A stretch of 64,000 nucleotides of DNA from Opisthorchis felineus. Lineage: Eukaryota > Platyhelminthes > Trematoda > Opisthorchiida > Opisthorchiidae. The notes beneath the pieces are model-generated. The model ran no database searches. It saw only the letters and a list, made by a program, of their open reading frames with translations, and had not been told where the DNA came from. The position numbers and the translations under genes are program-made. The stretch is taken from positions 820,724 to 884,723 of the forward strand of contig SJOL01006479.1 in the NCBI GenBank assembly GCA_004794785.1, in the 5' to 3' direction. Below, piece after piece: positions 1-14,037 of this stretch. Numbering within the stretch: the first letter of the stretch is position 1; each line of letters opens with the position of its first letter.

Positions 1-3000
1 ATACAGTGCAAATTTACTTCAAGGCCAGTGTGAGGCTAGCTGCTTCAAGTGTACGAAAAATCCAATCTAAATTGGCTGGAAGCATTGTCAATGTGAATAC
101 CACGTTTGTGACTGGATCCAGTGACTCACTACTGTCCTCAAATTGATCGAGGTGTGCACAAGCATGTTTGATGACCTTGAACAGGTTCGGCCATGCGGAA
201 TATCGTGGGCTAATCTAATTATAAAATTGCAATTTTATCCACAGGGTGACAAAGCACAATCCACTCGATTCAATTCCACTGGTACCTCAATTGGTTAACG
301 ACATGCCTTTATGCTGTTTTGCTGTAAGAGTGGAAATGAGATTTTCATACCTACTCATTTTTGGAGACATGAGGAGTTTGTAAGCTTAGTTTGCCTACGG
401 TCACGGTGATAGTACTGTATCCGTAAGGATGTAATCAGGTTTACTGGTATTCTAACCATTTGAGATGATCCTAAGCAAAATAAGTTGGTCGTCCTGGTGT
501 ATATTAAAATCTGACGTTTACCTGAGGTCACGCTAATGGCATACCTAAAGGAAAAAACAACTTCTGAGAACCTGGCTTTATTGTCCGAGCTGGAGCAGTT
601 TCTTCTTCTGGGAGGTGGTTAAACAACCATTAAGTCTGATGCCACATATTAGAAAAACATGGTACCTTGGCAGATTTTTGCACATAACCATACAAAAATG
701 CTCTCAGGCCGGATAACTTGCCGGCATCAGATTACCTCTTTGATGTGAGTCAGATTGGCAGCTGAGTTGGAACGAATCCCGCGCGTAGTCTTTAAACTCC
801 GCTAAATTTTAGAAATATCGACCATGCAGTAAACTTCAATGAACGGACGATGATAATGCTCATCCTCAGTAGGTTGCTTAATCTTGTTTAGTAGTTAAAC
901 AGCTCTGTTTCAATAATCATGTAAAGTATTTCGGAGGGTTTGTTTTTCATAAGTGTTTTAGTTTTTCTGCTCCAAATCCGTTTATGTGCCGGAGCCCTCT
1001 AGCACTTTTAGAGGGTTTTGTGTCGGAATATATGCCCAGTAACTTTTGTTCTCCACATGCGTGCGTTAGTGAAGTGGTCCTTGAGATATTCTCTCAGCTG
1101 TTGGATACTGATCTTATCCCAGCTTTTGTGTTTCACGATCAAGCAGTTCGTCCAAAGAACCTCTACAGAAGTTAGTTTCTGTTGATTTCTCATGTATACT
1201 TTGGCCACAAAGTTAAGAACGCGTCCAAAAGCTTTTGCCTAGTAAGGAAGTTCAGGTTTATTTTATGGTTATTTCCATCAGTACTGAAATAGTCATACTG
1301 TGAAGGGATCGATGTTTGTGGAGCAACAGCTGACGCGCAATTTACATCCAGAAACTAAACGTCATGATCTTCAGGACACCTTTCATGATTCACCAGCGAC
1401 ATCGTGTATGTTGGTGTAAACAAGTAATGTCAAATGCTTAGATTTATGTGGCTCAGAAAAGCTGTCTATCTATTGTCTGAATAATTTGGACAACCCGTAC
1501 ACGTAAACATTAAAATACAAACGCATGACCCAAATGTCCACTTTGGTGAGTCATCAGATTGAATAAAATAGTAAACCAGTGTCCAAGGTGTCATCAGGTG
1601 ATAGCGACTATTTCAGAAAGTCAATTGCGAAAATTGGATGGTCGGCACAAATATATAATGCTCCTGTCACCTGTAACAAAACAATTTTATGTGAAGCTTT
1701 CGGTACACAACGAGTATTGCCCAGGTCACTGGTCTGCTGTGGTTTGGCCGAATGTTACTTGCTGATTGGCCTCTAGCATGCAAGCCGCTGATTGGTCGAT
1801 CACTCTGTGCGTCTGAACGGTGGGTTTAGTTGGCAAAAACAACTCCACGGCATCTTAGGGCCCAGTAACTTAACGCGGTTGGTAGCAAATGAATCTGAAG
1901 AGTGAATTCCTTTCTGCCTGTGTGATACAACAATTCTGTCTGTAAATATCTGTGCATCGTGGTTCATTCTCGTGGACGTATGGACCGAAACCTATTTAAC
2001 GTGTTGCTCATCAGCGGAACAGTCAATGTTTTAGGTGTTTATGGTAAGTGTATTCGATAAATGACGTTGTCGAAGAAATTTACTTGAAAGCATAGCAATA
2101 TATTACTACACGAAATAACATGATAGGATCAATGAGGCGTTTTGTGTGTGAATTTTTATCGGGCTGGGACTACTGCCAGGCGTCGCAAATCACCTTCCAT
2201 TACCGCGTGTTCAGGCAAACACGAAAACAAAATGCCATGATTAACTACCCCTTTTTCCACCTATTAACAAAACAAAGCAAACATCTTTATTGCAAAAAAC
2301 GGCCTGAAGACGCAAATAAAAGAATATTCTCCGGAAGGGTCACCTAAAGCCAGGTATAAATATCAAGGCGTGAATTAATGTTCATGCTATCTGGGGTCTA
2401 CTGAAAGCGACTGGCTTAATGGATTTATGTCAATCATCCAAGATCACAACTTTTCAGAACGAAATGTGTGGGAAATGACTGAGTCATTTTTTAAAACGGG
2501 CCTCATGGGGAAGTGGTGGGAAGCCGAAAAGCCTTGCGGGAATGTTTCGCATTCGTGCATTGCTAAGGATATTTTTGTTCACCTCAGAGGATCCAGAAAC
2601 GCTCGCCGTATATAGATTTGAGTTTGAAGTATTTGAAGCTTTGGTGCACTGTCCTTGTACCTGCTGGTGATTTTCTCAATCTGTTTGCATATTGCGGTTG
2701 ATGAGTGCAAAGTCTGATCTCATTTGGTGAGCTTATTTGTCTGATTCAATATGAATTCTGATGAGTATCTGGATACCAGTTACCCCAGTTACACAGATTG
2801 TTATAGTTTTCTGTTCTTTAGCCCAGAGGATACCTTACCACTCAGCTACAGTTCCAAAACCCTGAAGCAAAAGAGCTAGTCATAACCACATCTGCGTTAC
2901 AAGCCGTCGGGTATGGTAAGATAACTGCCATCTGATTGCCTTAAAAGGTCGGGGTGACACTAAGCGTTCGTCTGGCGTGAGAAACAGGTAATGACTATTT

Positions 3001-6000
3001 GGAATATAACATTCATTTGAAGGCTGGGACAGCAAGAAGGCGAGTGTAACACTGGAACTTCTATCAAATGCACATACTTCAACGTTGGTACGCGATTTCA
3101 TCGCAGATCCTCTACAAGACGAAGGCGGTAGTCGGTCTTTGACGCGTATACATCTGAATCGCAAGTACTCCAGTTTTGATTTTTATACAGGCAAACATAA
3201 GCAAACCCAGTTCGGGAAACGACTTGATTACAAGCCAGGTCTCACTGAAGTAAGAAATATTTTGACAGAAATAATTTATTCCTGATGTAAAAACTTCACT
3301 AACGGACAGCATAGCGATTCCTCATTTGAATCGTTTCCTCGCACGTTTTGACTGTGTGGAAACTAAAGAGATATTTATGTATAAAGATAATCAGATTTTA
3401 CTTGTTTCCTGATGATCAAAAATGTTTAGTCTTTCTGTGAAACACATGCTCCATCTATAAAACGATTTTTTAACTGCGTGACCATCATTCAGCTAGAGGG
3501 ATATGTATTACTGCTTTCCCCTGCTAAGGTCCTAGCCATTACGAAGCGGTAACTTTTGTACGACCCTGCTAAACTCAAACAAGAAGCACGCAACGACTTT
3601 GTGGATCACATTCCCTGATCTGTAAAGGACGAAACAATGTTAATTATCCAGATCTATGTGACCGTCAGGTTACTTTTTCGTGTTTCACACTACTTTCTAA
3701 CTGCCTGACGTTCAACTTCTACTGTCCCTATGACATCCAAAAGATCAATGTTCTGCGCTAATTCCGAGATGAAATTTCCACCAAGAGCTGAACCCAATCA
3801 CGCAGCGAGGAGATATGCAATGCTACCAAATGGTGCGTAAAGAGGGTTCGTGAAAGTGTGCTTTTAGAAAGAGAGTAAAGGGTCAATCAAAATAAATGGG
3901 CAGAAAATAAAGATCAGCGACAAAGTGAAAGTCCAAATGCATGCAAACTCTTGGAAAAATAAATTATTTGATTTCGGTAGTGTGTTTTTATAGATTGAAT
4001 CAAACGACTTGCCGTCCAACCGCCTTTTTGGAAAAAGGGACAATTAAGGAGGAGTCCACGTATCAAAAGGAGCATAAAATCATTCCAAATTCGGACGATG
4101 AACTAGGCACTAGTTCCAGCTTCAAAACTTTGACTTGGAACTTCATCAAGACCTGCTAATTAGTTGATAAAACTGACTAGTGAAACAGTATTATAAAAAA
4201 CTATCACAAAACAGTTTCTCTTACGATCTTTTGAGGCTTATGGGAAAAAGGAAAGACGGCATCGTTCGGCTGGCATTGTTGTGCCCTTATACTTGTCCCA
4301 CGAACTCTCGTGGCTCTTCTATTCACCCAAACATGTTTTTGACCGAGTTTGTCTGACCGGCTTTTAAATCACTAGACGCTTGAGCATGCATGCCTGATTT
4401 CAGCTTGTCTGCTATAAAAAAAACTCCAGTGGCATTACACCAGCACAACAAAAAATGTTGATAAAGGGGGCTTTTCAAATTGGACTGTAAAATATGTCGC
4501 AAAATTTTGTTTGTCATGTTCAGCTTGAGCGTTAAATGAGAGATGACGGTTAGAGTGCAATCAAATCTCGCCGCATCCGGGCTACGGCGTGTCAAAATAA
4601 ATGCTGCGTTTTTCGTTAATACTACTCAACCGAGAATCCAATGAAGTAATTGAGGAGACAAACCAAACAATAATTACGTAAAAATGTTCAGCTGATCAAA
4701 CTGTTGAACTCTCCGTAAAGCCTTGAGATATATGTAACCACTTTTCTGTTAGTTCTAGTTTGTGATGCTCTATGAAGTACTGAAGGATGTTGACTGAATT
4801 ATGATCAAAAAGTAAGTAGGGAGGAGAGGACAAGGCTGGGTGTTCGGTGAAATCAACCCCCAATTCTACTTGGGCTCTTGCTTATCTACTATCTCTATAC
4901 GAAGAGATGTGAGTGAGGCTTGAGACATTACGGGCATGAATAAAAAGGGGGAGAAAACCAAGGTTAATTTGTTTCAAAAATAACCGAAATACAGAACGGG
5001 TAAATCAGAACCTAAGGTTGGTTTCATAATTTTGTCTGAACTAGAACTCAACCGAGAGGTAAACACAGGGATTTTTTGTGGACTTTGGTTGTGAAAGAAA
5101 GTGGGACTCGTCAGTTATGAAGTCGCCACCTGTTGGAAAAGATCACATTCAGTTTATTCAAAAAAGCTAATTTTCTCTATGTCTCTCCCGGATATTATCA
5201 ACTCCGTGACAACTATTTTCTCGATCGTTTATCATGTCTTACGCAGGAAAAGACAGTCTTACTGAAACCGTAATGCCTACCTAAGTTTCGTTTGGTGGTT
5301 TATTGTGAAACCCAACCAGAATTCCACATTCAGTCTCACATCTCTTGAGATCAGAGCCGCAAACAGGAATTCATACTCAGTCATCTTGGATTGTGCAGTT
5401 TTTTCCAAACAACTCTTATTTTTAGCAGTAGCTCATATCAATGGGTATGTACGCACTAACTATCAGGTTTCTGTTCCATGTAACTTTTCTTTTTACGGTA
5501 TTTGGAACTGATTAGTTGCCAATCGAGTCAACCGAGAATTCCTTCTGTAAATGAAGACAACCTGGGCCGGAAAGCCGAGAAACACTGTACATTTGTTTAT
5601 TTTTTTTGGATCATTAGCAGTGCCCATCTCGAATCTCCAGGGAGATTCAAGCCCGTGTTCTCCCTGCTGGTTGTTGAAAACTAAACCATTCAGAGGGACT
5701 GATCAGGACTGTAATTAACTTGCATTTTGGACACGAAATTCAAACACTTGGTTACGTTCTGACTTTAGCCAGCGTGAATCGGATGATCCTGTCATTTCGG
5801 AAAACTTCACAACCCACTGATGAATTCCCCTCACGAAATTAGCTTGTGTGAACTCATTCATTGCCTCATCCGTTTATTGACCTAATTACATTTACGGTCC
5901 TAGGGCTAGTTAATATTCCAGTAGGTGTAGGAAATCTTTTGGGATGGACAAAAAAACGGTAGCAAATTTTATCGTCATCTACGGCACAAATCATTTAACG

Positions 6001-7367
6001 GATCTGATCAGAACATCGAAAATATTTTCAGTAAATAGTCTGGGCTTTCTTAGTAATTTATGATGTAAGAAAATCCCGTGCTATTTTGTAATAGTTGTTA
6101 AGTCATGGTCGATTGATGGTGCGTTAGAAAGAAACACCGCAGGTCACATTCGGAGCCATGTGCACTGTTGACAATGGGCCACGAAATGGCTACCGTTGGC
6201 GAGGATAACGCAGGAAAAATTGTGCTAGGTAATGTACTGAAATCCAATGCTTTTCTAATGACGTGCAGAATTATATAATAAAAATCATAAACCCCATCAA
6301 GGCCCCTTTTTGAGTACTGGTTACTGATCCAAGAGCCGTTGGCCAAAGTGAACTTCTTCTTTCGGGCTATTTCATGACGCTAAGACAGGGGTGACTGCAC
6401 AGAAGTGCATCTGAATTTAGGGCACAGATTTGAAATGCAAACCTCATTGTTGAGGCTCGAAGTGACCTGTGACATCTAACCATTTTAGAACCTGCGCATT
6501 TTGCATTTAGAACAAACAGCCCACTGACGGAAAGATCTATCTTCCCTACAAATCGTTTTATGGGACGGCTAGTGGGATATGTCTTAATCGATTCTTTCTG
6601 AGCATTGTGAAGAAAAATATTTTCAAGCGAGATAAAGAACCTCAACCCGTAGGATGCTTTTTAGTATCGGCCATCAGTATAATTTAGTAGTGGGGTATGA
6701 ACATGAGTCATTCCACTGATTTCAGAGGAAAATTCTACCCCATTTTGTTTATTTGACCACAGCTTGGCCAACCGAAGGGGCAAAATATCCTTTAAAGGAA
6801 TCGTTACAATTTCAAAATTTTTAGTTGCAAGACATTGTTCAAGCTTCTAATATGAGAAAATTGAGGTAATTGACTGGTACACTTAATGCATTCAACCAAT
6901 TATATTTCATGAGTGCTGTTCCAAAAACAAACGAAGTTTGAGGCATAACATGTGATGAGGTGAAACACTGGCAAGAGAGAATGTGCGTCAAATGACGACG
7001 CAAACTGTGCTCAACTAACATCGAGAGTTTAAGTATTAATTCGAAATTTCATTGTAAACTTACGCAACCCTAGACCGTTGCTTCGTGGTGTATTCTAACC
7101 TACATGTTTCTCACCGCAATGGAGTCCTCTGGAAATGAATCAGTCTACCACTCCACTGCTGGTATCAGAAGACAATTAATCCCGGATAAATTTTAAGAGA
7201 ATACCGACTTTCCTTTAGAGCGCAGTCGGAAGATAAACATAGGATCAAGCTTTATAGATCCATATATAAACTTCAGTAGACAAAGTGCCGCAGCCCCTTT
7301 TTCGTGTTAACCAATGCAAGTCATACTTCCTACTGCTTCCAGTTAATTGTTCTACCTGTAGTAACAT
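1..7367. other. no recognisable gene
   Basis: This is AT-rich DNA with only short frames (under about 95 codons) on both strands. None shows a domain, a motif series or convincing splice-bounded structure. I see no tRNA, rRNA or clear repeat. The likeliest reading is intergenic or deep-intron sequence. Confidence 0.55.
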
Positions 7368-7482
7368 CATCACCATCATCAAGCCTAGACGGGGGAAGTC
7401 GAGAGGCAGAGGTCGGGTTCGAACCACGGGCCTTCCGATCAGTAAATTCGCGCTCTAACCACTGAGCCATCTCGCCCCCCTC
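7368..7482 (-). mobile_element. tRNA-derived SINE with target-site duplication
   Basis: Read on the minus strand, the element opens with a tRNA-like head. It has a pol III A box (TGGCTCAGTGGTTAGAGCG) and then a B box (GGTTCGAACCC). A short tRNA-unrelated body follows, and the element ends in a GAT-rich tail. Perfect 9-bp direct repeats, TAGTAACAT, flank it at 7359-7367 and 7483-7491, as expected of LINE-mobilised SINE insertion. The head translates to GEMAQWLEREFTD..., a frame I recall as common junk in liver-fluke gene models; that link is from memory. Compared with the copies at 11.2 and 34.4 kb, this one lacks the 3' module, so it is a short or 3'-shifted subtype. The intact A and B boxes and perfect duplication suggest a fairly young insertion. 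Confidence 0.85.
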
Positions 7483-7491
7483 TAGTAACAT

Positions 7492-10400
7492 ATTCAGTCG
7501 CATGTCCTGCAGAATGGTTCGTTCAACAACAACGTGTTTTCCTTGTTTACAGTTTTCTTCATACCCGATTCCTACGATTATCAAAGCTGCCAACGCTCAT
7601 CACTAGTTTCAGATGCATTCAGTACGAAGTGCTGTGTTCGTTTATCATAGGGCTTATGGTGGAACATGTCACACGTTTTTGGTTTATTCCAACACGGACG
7701 CGCGCTTAGGCCATGCATTCCAACAAATAAGTGTGCCCTAAAACACGCTGAGTCGGGCCAAGTGGATTTCAGGACAATTTCTAGGTTTAGGATCTTTATG
7801 GGCTCAAGGGTGATGAGCGTTAAACTAAGTCCACCTTGGTGATGAATTTCACGAGAGATTAATGTACGTGGTGATTTTTAAGCAAATTAATATTGTTTTT
7901 AATTTTGAGGGATAATAATTCCCATTTTTTTGCGATTGGTTTATCTAATAGAACTGGTTCATCTGGTAGAACTCAGGAAACATACTTGGAGGAAAGTATT
8001 TATTAGGCCCTTGGTTTGGCCAAAGATGTGAGCACTCTGGGAGATCAAACTGTCTTTTGTCCGGTTTCGGCAAAAGAACCAACCCAGAATGTTCATTAGT
8101 TCATGGTTGCACTAGAGTGGACCAAGTATACACTCAAGTAGTCCAATAAAAGGAGACTATTGCCGTGCATTTTTACCGGGTTACACATCGGCTCTTAGGA
8201 TAGTTGTACAAAAGAGACACTTGAGAAGTTGCGACTCTTTCGATGCATGACATGGATGATGGGTGAACCAATCCAAGTAGGAAAACAATTTGATAAAAAT
8301 CAAAGACACTAATTACAATCTAAACATAAGTAACCCGTAAATTTCCCATTCCATATCCTTTCACGCTCTACCTGTGAATTTTTTCTCCTGGCCATGTTCC
8401 TTAAATTAACATGGCCGACAAAATTCACAAACATGTCGACATGTAACACCGGAATGCAAAGGATCCCCAACCGTTTCGTAGTTCCAAGTGACAAACTAAC
8501 AAAATCCTCACATTTTGCTCATATTTTGTCCCGTTATAGCTCTAGCAAATCCTAGGTTTTTTTAGAGAAAAGATAACACACCTAGTTTTTAAGCTGCGCC
8601 ATGTTCTAAACCGCCTCAATCCCTTCATAAAGAGGAACACACTTCTTTCATGGCCTGTAGGACGACAGGAAGCCATCTCCAGTATTTCCACACAACACGG
8701 TTGTATTAAAAAGCAGCAATTTGGAGAGAGTGTGTATACTGCACTCTGAAAAAATTTTCATATCAATTACGCGGAGTTTGCACATATATAGTTGGTGTGC
8801 CTGATTAATTTTGTTGCCCTTAGTGAATTCACATTGTGCAAGGTGACAGTTAAACAATGGGGAAGCAATTCAATTAGCCCACATAAACAACAAAATCGAA
8901 AAAAAATCGAAAAAGAGATCTGTTCGCATAAAATACGTGCTTGTTTTGAAGTGCTGCAATTCTTTTCGGTGTTATTTGGACAATGCTGATACACTAAGAT
9001 AAACTTTGGGGATTCAGATAAAAAACTATCCGCCGCATGTTTTGCGTACACTGGAAGCATTAAACAACCATAGAGAGAATGCCACCGTTCGCAATAGTGA
9101 GTTGTTGGTGAAGAGAAACTTGTGGGCTGTGAAAAGCTGAAAGCATTACTGATGTGGTCCTGCAAGCTGGCTGAAGGGCACAATGTTTAGTTGACTTTTT
9201 TCAAAATGGTATCTTGTGTAATGGTTGATTGTACCAATCACTCGTCATGTCACCACGGTTGATTTCTTTGTGTAAGTCTCTTATCCCAAATCGACCATAT
9301 TATTCACTATAGATGCGCTACCCAACTCACACGTAAAGGTGTTACAAAGTGGTATGATTTGAGAAATGTGCGTTCTACTCACTCTCGCTTGAGCAAAGTG
9401 CCTTCTGTCCGCACGCAAGCTAAAGAGCGGAAGCATTGGAGTCGGGTGTTGCTCTTAGCAGAGAACATCAACAGTGCACAGTTTGGACCATGCCGGGATT
9501 TGAAACCTAAGCAAGGGTTTAACCAATACTCCGCCGTCACAAACGAGACACATCTGAATTATCACGTCTGAACAGCCAAGCACTTATATTGTTGAAGGAT
9601 TAGATCAGCTTGTCCAACGCCTTGAACCCTGATTCAGTAACTGCACTGTTTGTATCGTTTGATTGGAGAGGCTCTCAGATGTTATAAGTGAGGTACTACT
9701 ACGAAGGCTGGAAAACTGCTGGACGATTTTCAACCAGTGGTAGGTGGCTGCGGAACTTAGGGAATTCGCATTTACCTCGATTATGGGATTATTGTTACTT
9801 CTACAGAGTGAGAGATCCATGCGTTCTTGCAACCGGTAAACGCTGCCTTAGGAAAGGCTAGGTCTTATTAGTAGTTTCAATAAAACTAAAACAGATTGGA
9901 ACATTCGTATAGTCTGTTTAAATTAAGAACCATTTGGGAAAAACGAAAAGTCCACAAAACTAGTTTCTGATGAACTGAGTATCTCGTGGTCTTCGCGATG
10001 GAAAGTAGACTAGATGAACTCCACTTTATCGATTAGCTATTCGAAGATGATCTGTCTTGAAGGATGAAATGCTCCAAAAGGCGTTGTAACTTGACAGGCA
10101 GTCATGATCAGGAAAATTACTTTAATATAGCTTCGTTACCTTTCCTTATCTAATGGAATGAATCGAAGAAGCTGAGCTGCAGACGTCATTTCTGTCGCGT
10201 AACTGTAAACAGGACAGTGAGCACATTTTCGCCGGAAGTCATTTCGCTAATGGGCCACGACTGAAAAGACACTGTTAGCGTGACATTCACCGTGACGTTT
10301 CATGCAATGTTGTGGTGTTACGATCGAGTTATTTAAGGTATTCATCAAACAGGTGGCTCAGACAACAAATGTGATCCATATTCATTCGCAGGCCACAAGA

Positions 10401-10928
10401 AAGTGATTACGACCTCATCAGCAGCTATCTGGACTAACAAACAAACTCATGCCTTTTACTCTTCCGTTGACTGGCTGTCGTGCAAAAGCACCACATTCTG
10501 GACTGAAGTATGTAAAACATAAGACGAGGTTCAAGTAGGAAGTCATTCGGAAATATGTATTCACAAAGAAACTAGCATTTATCACAAGTGTTAAGCAGTA
10601 ATGTGGTTTATTCCCATGTGAATGATAGTACCTGATAAAGATTTCTGATTAAATAGGAAGGCCGTCTGTGCAGGGAAGCGAGTTATACGAAACGGAGGTG
10701 ACGCGATGCCAGCAGAATGCAAAATTTCCAGAAATCCAACGTCACGAATTGCTTATACAGAAAAGGCGTAAGCTGATGGTAGTTGACTATTCATTTGGAG
10801 TTACAACCTCTTGTTTTACTCCTACACAAACAGACCCCCAAGGGCTGAATCCAGTGTCACATAGTTTTTGGTCACATCTCAGATTTTGGTAGCGTGAACA
10901 CATTTGTGAATTTTGAAACAAAAAGTTC
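7492..10928. other. no recognisable gene
   Basis: Only short frames are present. The longest is a 138-codon minus-strand frame at 8767-9183; it has no family motif and irregular composition, so I do not call it a gene. Confidence 0.5.
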
Positions 10929-10995
10929 GGGAAGTTTCGGACCCGAGACCTTTTGGCTAGTAGTGTGAAGATCTGAACTTTCAGCCACGGATATT
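10929..10995 (-). repeat. tRNA-like SINE head, degraded
   Basis: On the minus strand a segment has the layout of a tRNA-derived SINE head. A GTGGCTGAAAGTTCAG stretch stands in the A-box position. About 35 bases further on, GGTCTCGGGTCCGAAAC resembles a B box. No complete cloverleaf can be drawn, so it is not a tRNA gene. The middle and B-box wording resembles the tRNA-like segment at 63.75 kb, which hints at a second SINE family distinct from the 7.4-kb type. Confidence 0.4.
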
Positions 10996-11211
10996 TGATC
11001 AGCGGTATGATTAGCTCCTTGGCTATTTGCAGTTCAGTCAATTGTTATGGTTCACCTACAAACCGGTAGTTTGATGACTGCTCAAATACACGGAGAAACA
11101 GTACACAGCCCATCATCTTTGCTATCATCGTCACCAGCATATGTAAACAAATAAGAGATGCAGGCAATCGAGTCTTTTTTCAGTCAGTTATCGGCCTTTT
11201 TCACAGTCGAG

Positions 11212-11350
11212 CTCGGGATAGCTCGGTTCTTGAGGCGCAAAATTACTGATCGAAAGGTTTGTGGCTGGAACCTGACAGAATCTCAGGCTTCGTGCTTCGT
11301 TCGGATGGCCTGGTAATTAGACACCGGAGGGGTGTTACAACTGCACGATC
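11212..11350 (+). mobile_element. diverged tRNA-derived SINE copy
   Basis: This aligns by eye to the SINE at 7.4 kb through the head: a GATAGCTCGGTTCTTGAGGCG A-box region, the shared TTACTGATCG core and a decayed B box (GTGGCTGGAACC). Its 3' part shares TAGACACCG, AGGG and TGTTACAACTG with the copy at 34.4 kb, so family membership can be seen within the window. No clear target-site duplication remains. It is old and not expected to be transcribed. Confidence 0.7.
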
Positions 11351-14037
11351 ATTCGATTATTGCTGGTAGTATTTTCGTATTAAACTCCTTCCTTTGCATA
11401 ACCATTAGTGAAACTTTAATAACAGCTTTCATCATCCGCAGAACATCGCTTTTTCATATTCCATAGCGTCTTCAATTTTGTAGGATATCAGAATGATTTT
11501 CCTATATCATGCCCTACAAAATTATGTCACAGAACAGTGCTTGACATGAATGAAGTTAATCATTTTCTTTTGTTTCGGGCTTCGGCTCAATTTCTAGTTT
11601 TTGACAACTCAAATAACTCTTTTTTCTTTGGTGCAATAAATTCACACAAGCGGTTACGAGAAGTAGCCTGCGTGTGATGTGTATGTGTGCGTGTATACGA
11701 AGGACCTTGGTCCCAAAGCCTGGAATTAATGGAGAATGGGTTTTCTGTTGAACGATAAGCGAACTATGAAAAATTGCATATTCAGTTGTAGTAAACAACC
11801 GTGTGACTTGTTGCGTACCCTAGATTTTGCCTAATTTCAGTAGTGCTGCGCTCAGTAGTTAAATGTTACACGCATAAAAGATTTGAGAGTGTGGAAAGAA
11901 ATGGTGCTTTTTGGACTACTGTCATGTAAATAATATATGAGTTAAATCAGCAGCGCTTCGGCTGATGAAACCGATTTTTTACCGAAAAGAAACGGTAATG
12001 AACTCCGATTATTCCAAATGGGAGTTCCTGGAACCGCAGAAATAAGAGAGATGCCGTGCAATCGCACATGCCCAAGTCTTCTATAATAAACCAAAAGTCG
12101 GTTCAACTACGACAAACCGCCGCGTTTGGCAGGGTTCGCAGTATTGATTTCATGCAAAATCCTCCATATGTTCACTATAAGTAGTCTAATTTCAAATTAA
12201 TCAGCCTTATTCTTCTTCTTTCCTTGTACATAATCAGAATCTAATTAATTTGGATACCTAGGCATGTAATTCAAAGAGGAACCTAATCCTCTGGTTACAA
12301 CATTTTGAGTCAGGAAAACAAGACTTATCACGATTTAATAACTCGGCCGAACACAAAATCTTAAGTGGACGTAAAGATAGTCGGAACCACATAAGACGGC
12401 ACATGGTTACTTTCAACGAAACCCCGAAGAGGGAGAACTCCCTTTGCGTAGATCACTTTGGGACCCGAGGTTTTTATCAGTGTAATCCTTTCATGAAAAT
12501 CTGAGCCTTCTGGAAGCAAAGGAAATGAAAATTATGATTCAAAATGTTGAACATTCTCAATGAACATTCAAAGAGAGACTAACGGTTAATGGTTGTTCTG
12601 GGGAGGTGAAAAAGTTTCCACTCTAATATTTCTGGACGTTAAACAAGATTCCACTTCTCTGTTATCTTAAGCTTCCTTCGGAATGCCACTTACTCCGGAA
12701 TGATACTGTGAAACCACGGGTATATGGTAATTGTTCTTCTGGAGGTGCGACCAATGATCTTATGAACATCATCCATTTTACCACATCTTCAAATCTCAGA
12801 CTAGGATCTTTAAAATTGGGGGATTCAATAAGGTCCCAGGTAACAGCTGAATACACGAGTTGTGGAAAATAACCGTAACAACCAGTAAGACTGTCATCCA
12901 AAATGTCGTGAATAGGTAGTGTGCCACTCCAGACTAAAACTTCTCAGGGGATACCGCTCTCTCTGTATTGCATCACTTGTGTTGCCCAATGTCTAGTCTG
13001 TATTGAACGGTAGGTTTCCAGTTGCAGAGTAAGGTCTTCTCTGTTGGCTATTGCGAATAAATTGCTTTGGCGGTTAAGACAGTCATCTGAAGCAGTCAAG
13101 TGATGATGCCTGCACCTGGACTGACGGACTATTGGTAAGGGAAAAGAAAAACAGCAAAATTTGCAGTCATTCTAAAGAGATCAAGCATGTGAGGTAAACA
13201 GTTTTGTTCGATTCATTTGGGATAGTTCATGAACTTACCGGTTAATGAACGCTTTTTTGGTAAAAACTTTGGGCGATCGGTGGCATTCTTCAGGAAAAAC
13301 GCGTAAGCTTAAGGCCATAAATGTGACTCAAAATTGGTCAATAGGCAGTCACGTGAGCTGTGATTGGCCGTAGACGTGGCTTGTATGTGCGTGCTCACAT
13401 GCTTGCCCAATGAAGTAGGTGAAAAGCTCATTACTCAAGTCTTTAGGAGTGAATGTTCGGATCAACCGATGCATGTCCCGCTTCATCGGCAGTTAGTGGA
13501 ACTTCGTGGTCATTTTTCCTTGGGTCAAATGAAAATTCCATCAAAATTTGTTGCACCGTTTGTTTCTTTTGACCTTTCCTAACTATTTGAATTTCAGAAT
13601 CTCATAATCTCTCGTCGGTGCCATTTGTTTTCACTAAGTAGACTGAGACAAATCTTAAGCCCAACAAGGAAATGCTGTTCCTAAAATAGTCTTCTGGCTT
13701 TGTACGATGGTTTGGAAGCTTAATTGGGATCAAGAAAAAGGGATAATATTTGAGGATATTGATTCAACCTTCAGTTAATCATCGCGCAAATTTCAGCACG
13801 TGTATAGTATTGGCTGTCATTTTTTGTGATCCCAATCCTTCATTTGCGCCTTGATAAAGACAGACATTAACGGTCGAGACGTCAGGTGGATTCATACAGC
13901 TTATTCACTGCCGAATCACCGATATTTTCAATTTTCACCAATAAATCAGAGTTTGAAATATTCCCTTTCCGTTCTGAGACGACTTACCGTCAGTACACTG
14001 CCTAAGAAGACAATAAAAGTAAGGGGATAACTAGCAA
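11351..14037. other. no recognisable gene
   Basis: I see only short frames and no recognisable repeat or RNA gene. Frames at 12662-12901 (-) and 13364-13582 (+) lack family motifs and clear splice borders. Confidence 0.5.

Noticed and set aside
8767..9183. 138-codon minus-strand frame, the longest in the window
   Set aside because: No domain, no motif and irregular low-complexity composition. A frame this long can occur by chance in 64 kb of sequence.
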